6,353 nucleotides of DNA from Saprospiraceae bacterium. GTDB lineage: Bacteria; Bacteroidota; Bacteroidia; Chitinophagales; Saprospiraceae. Every line of letters starts with the position of its first letter. The first letter of the stretch is position 1. The notes below the pieces were generated by a model. The model was not told where the DNA came from. It worked only from the letters and a program-made list of their open reading frames with translations, and searched no databases. A program made the position numbers and the translations under genes. This document shows positions 5,517-6,353 of the stretch, in pieces. The DNA lies in assembly GCA_020850025.1 (NCBI GenBank), contig JADZFI010000417.1, positions 1 through 6,353 on the forward strand, written 5' to 3'.

Positions 5517-6353
5517 ATGAATAAACGCGGAAAAAATCCCCCCAGTTATTGCTCTTTTTGTGGGCGAACAGAGGAAGAAGTCATGATCCTGGTGTCTGGC
5601 ATGGAAGCACAGATATGTGAAGCCTGTGCAGAGAAGGCCCAGGATATTATCGATATTGAGCTGGATAATGCCGGTGTAAAGCGGGAAAATCGCCGCACTA
5701 AAGCCGAGCCCCAACCCGGCGCTGGTAAGAGCGAACGCTACGGCGGACCGCTTCATCTCATCCCTCCGCGTGAAATCAAGACCTTCCTGGACCAATATGT
5801 GATCGGGCAGGACGATGCCAAAAAGGTGCTGTCTGTGGCCGTGTATAACCACTACAAACGCCTTCAGGAACTGGAAAAAAACAAAGGCAAGGTGCGCATG
5901 GAGGACGATGTGGAAATTGAAAAATCCAACATCCTGCTCGTGGGTCAAACCGGTACGGGTAAAACCCTGCTGGCCAAAACCATCGCCAAATTGCTCAACG
6001 TTCCCTTCGCCATCGTGGATGCCACCGTATTCACCGAGGCCGGTTATGTAGGAGAAGATGTGGAAAGTATCCTCTCCCGTTTGCTCCAAATGTGCGACCA
6101 GGACGTAGCAGCGGCCGAACGCGGTATTGTGTACATTGACGAAATAGACAAAATTGCCCGCAAGCAGGACAATCCGAGCATCACCCGCGATGTTTCCGGG
6201 GAAGGCGTGCAACAAGGAATGCTCAAAATGCTGGAAGGCTCCGAAGTGATGGTGCCTCCACAGGGCGGCCGCAAGCACCCGGAGCAAAAGATGATCAAAG
6301 TGAACACCGATAATATCCTGTTCATCTGCGGCGGCGCGTTCGACGGTATCGAA
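5517..6353 (+). CDS. clpX: ATP-dependent Clp protease ATP-binding subunit ClpX (3'-partial)
   Basis: ClpX is the hexameric AAA+ unfoldase that recognises tagged or damaged cytoplasmic proteins and threads them into the ClpP peptidase. The first 279 residues are present of the usual 410-430. The N-terminal zinc-binding dimerisation domain has YCSFCGR and ICEAC, with zinc cysteines C12, C15, C34 and C37. A charged Arg/Lys/Pro-rich linker (about 55-80) leads to the AAA+ domain starting near PREIKTFLDQYVIGQ. Walker A is GQTGTGKT (143-150), the pore-1 loop is GYVGED (176-181), Walker B is IVYIDE with D208 and catalytic E209, and the RKH pore loop is at 252-254. The text continues to FICGGAFDGIE at the window edge; the IGF loop for ClpP docking and sensor 2 lie beyond it. 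The ATG at 5517 is chosen because it gives the normal short extension before the first zinc cysteine and there is no in-frame ATG between the promoter and this site. The gene immediately upstream is not clpP. Confidence 0.97.
   Translation, partial: MNKRGKNPPSYCSFCGRTEEEVMILVSGMEAQICEACAEKAQDIIDIELDNAGVKRENRRTKAEPQPGAGKSERYGGPLHLIPPREIKTFLDQYVIGQDDAKKVLSVAVYNHYKRLQELEKNKGKVRMEDDVEIEKSNILLVGQTGTGKTLLAKTIAKLLNVPFAIVDATVFTEAGYVGEDVESILSRLLQMCDQDVAAAERGIVYIDEIDKIARKQDNPSITRDVSGEGVQQGMLKMLEGSEVMVPPQGGRKHPEQKMIKVNTDNILFICGGAFDGIE

Noticed and set aside
5445..6287. A 280-codon open frame on the minus strand
   Set aside because: It is antisense to clpX, whose zinc-finger, Walker and pore-loop motifs are unmistakable on the + strand; the His/Phe-rich product is typical of a shadow frame.

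Overview
The window looks like chromosomal DNA of a member of the Bacteroidota, plausibly a Saprospiria/Cytophagia-type environmental bacterium. The reasons are a ClpX sequence of Bacteroidota type, a TACCTTTG box matching the Bacteroidota sigma-A -7 consensus TAnnTTTG just upstream of clpX, start codons in A/T-rich leaders without a Shine-Dalgarno sequence, and large secreted Ig/fibronectin-like proteins. The lineage below phylum level is a guess. All supported genes are on the + strand.

Layout: (1) Positions 2-3085 are the 3' portion (1027 codons, 5' end outside the window) of a very large beta-strand-rich protein with an Ig-like middle and a Gly/Asp-rich linker. I cannot assign it a function. 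(2) Positions 3086-3293 are intergenic. They start with a 17-unit array of 7-bp repeats that switches from one strand orientation to the other in perfect phase, followed by a T tract, a second terminator-like hairpin, a weak promoter-like box and a 7-codon leader ORF. (3) Positions 3294-5402 encode a complete 702-residue exported protein made of about five to six fibronectin type III-like modules. (4) Positions 5403-5516 are intergenic, with a strong 13-bp-stem hairpin (probable terminator) and then the clpX promoter. (5) Positions 5517-6353 are the first 279 codons of clpX, the AAA+ unfoldase of the ClpXP protease, running off the right edge.

The first two genes may belong together functionally, since both look like extracytoplasmic, adhesion- or scaffold-like proteins. 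The repeat array and second hairpin between them argue against a simple tight operon. clpX is a housekeeping gene that appears to be separately transcribed. I see no mobile element, CRISPR array, tRNA or rRNA. The most unusual item is the strand-switching heptamer array; no convincing new multi-gene system is visible in this window.
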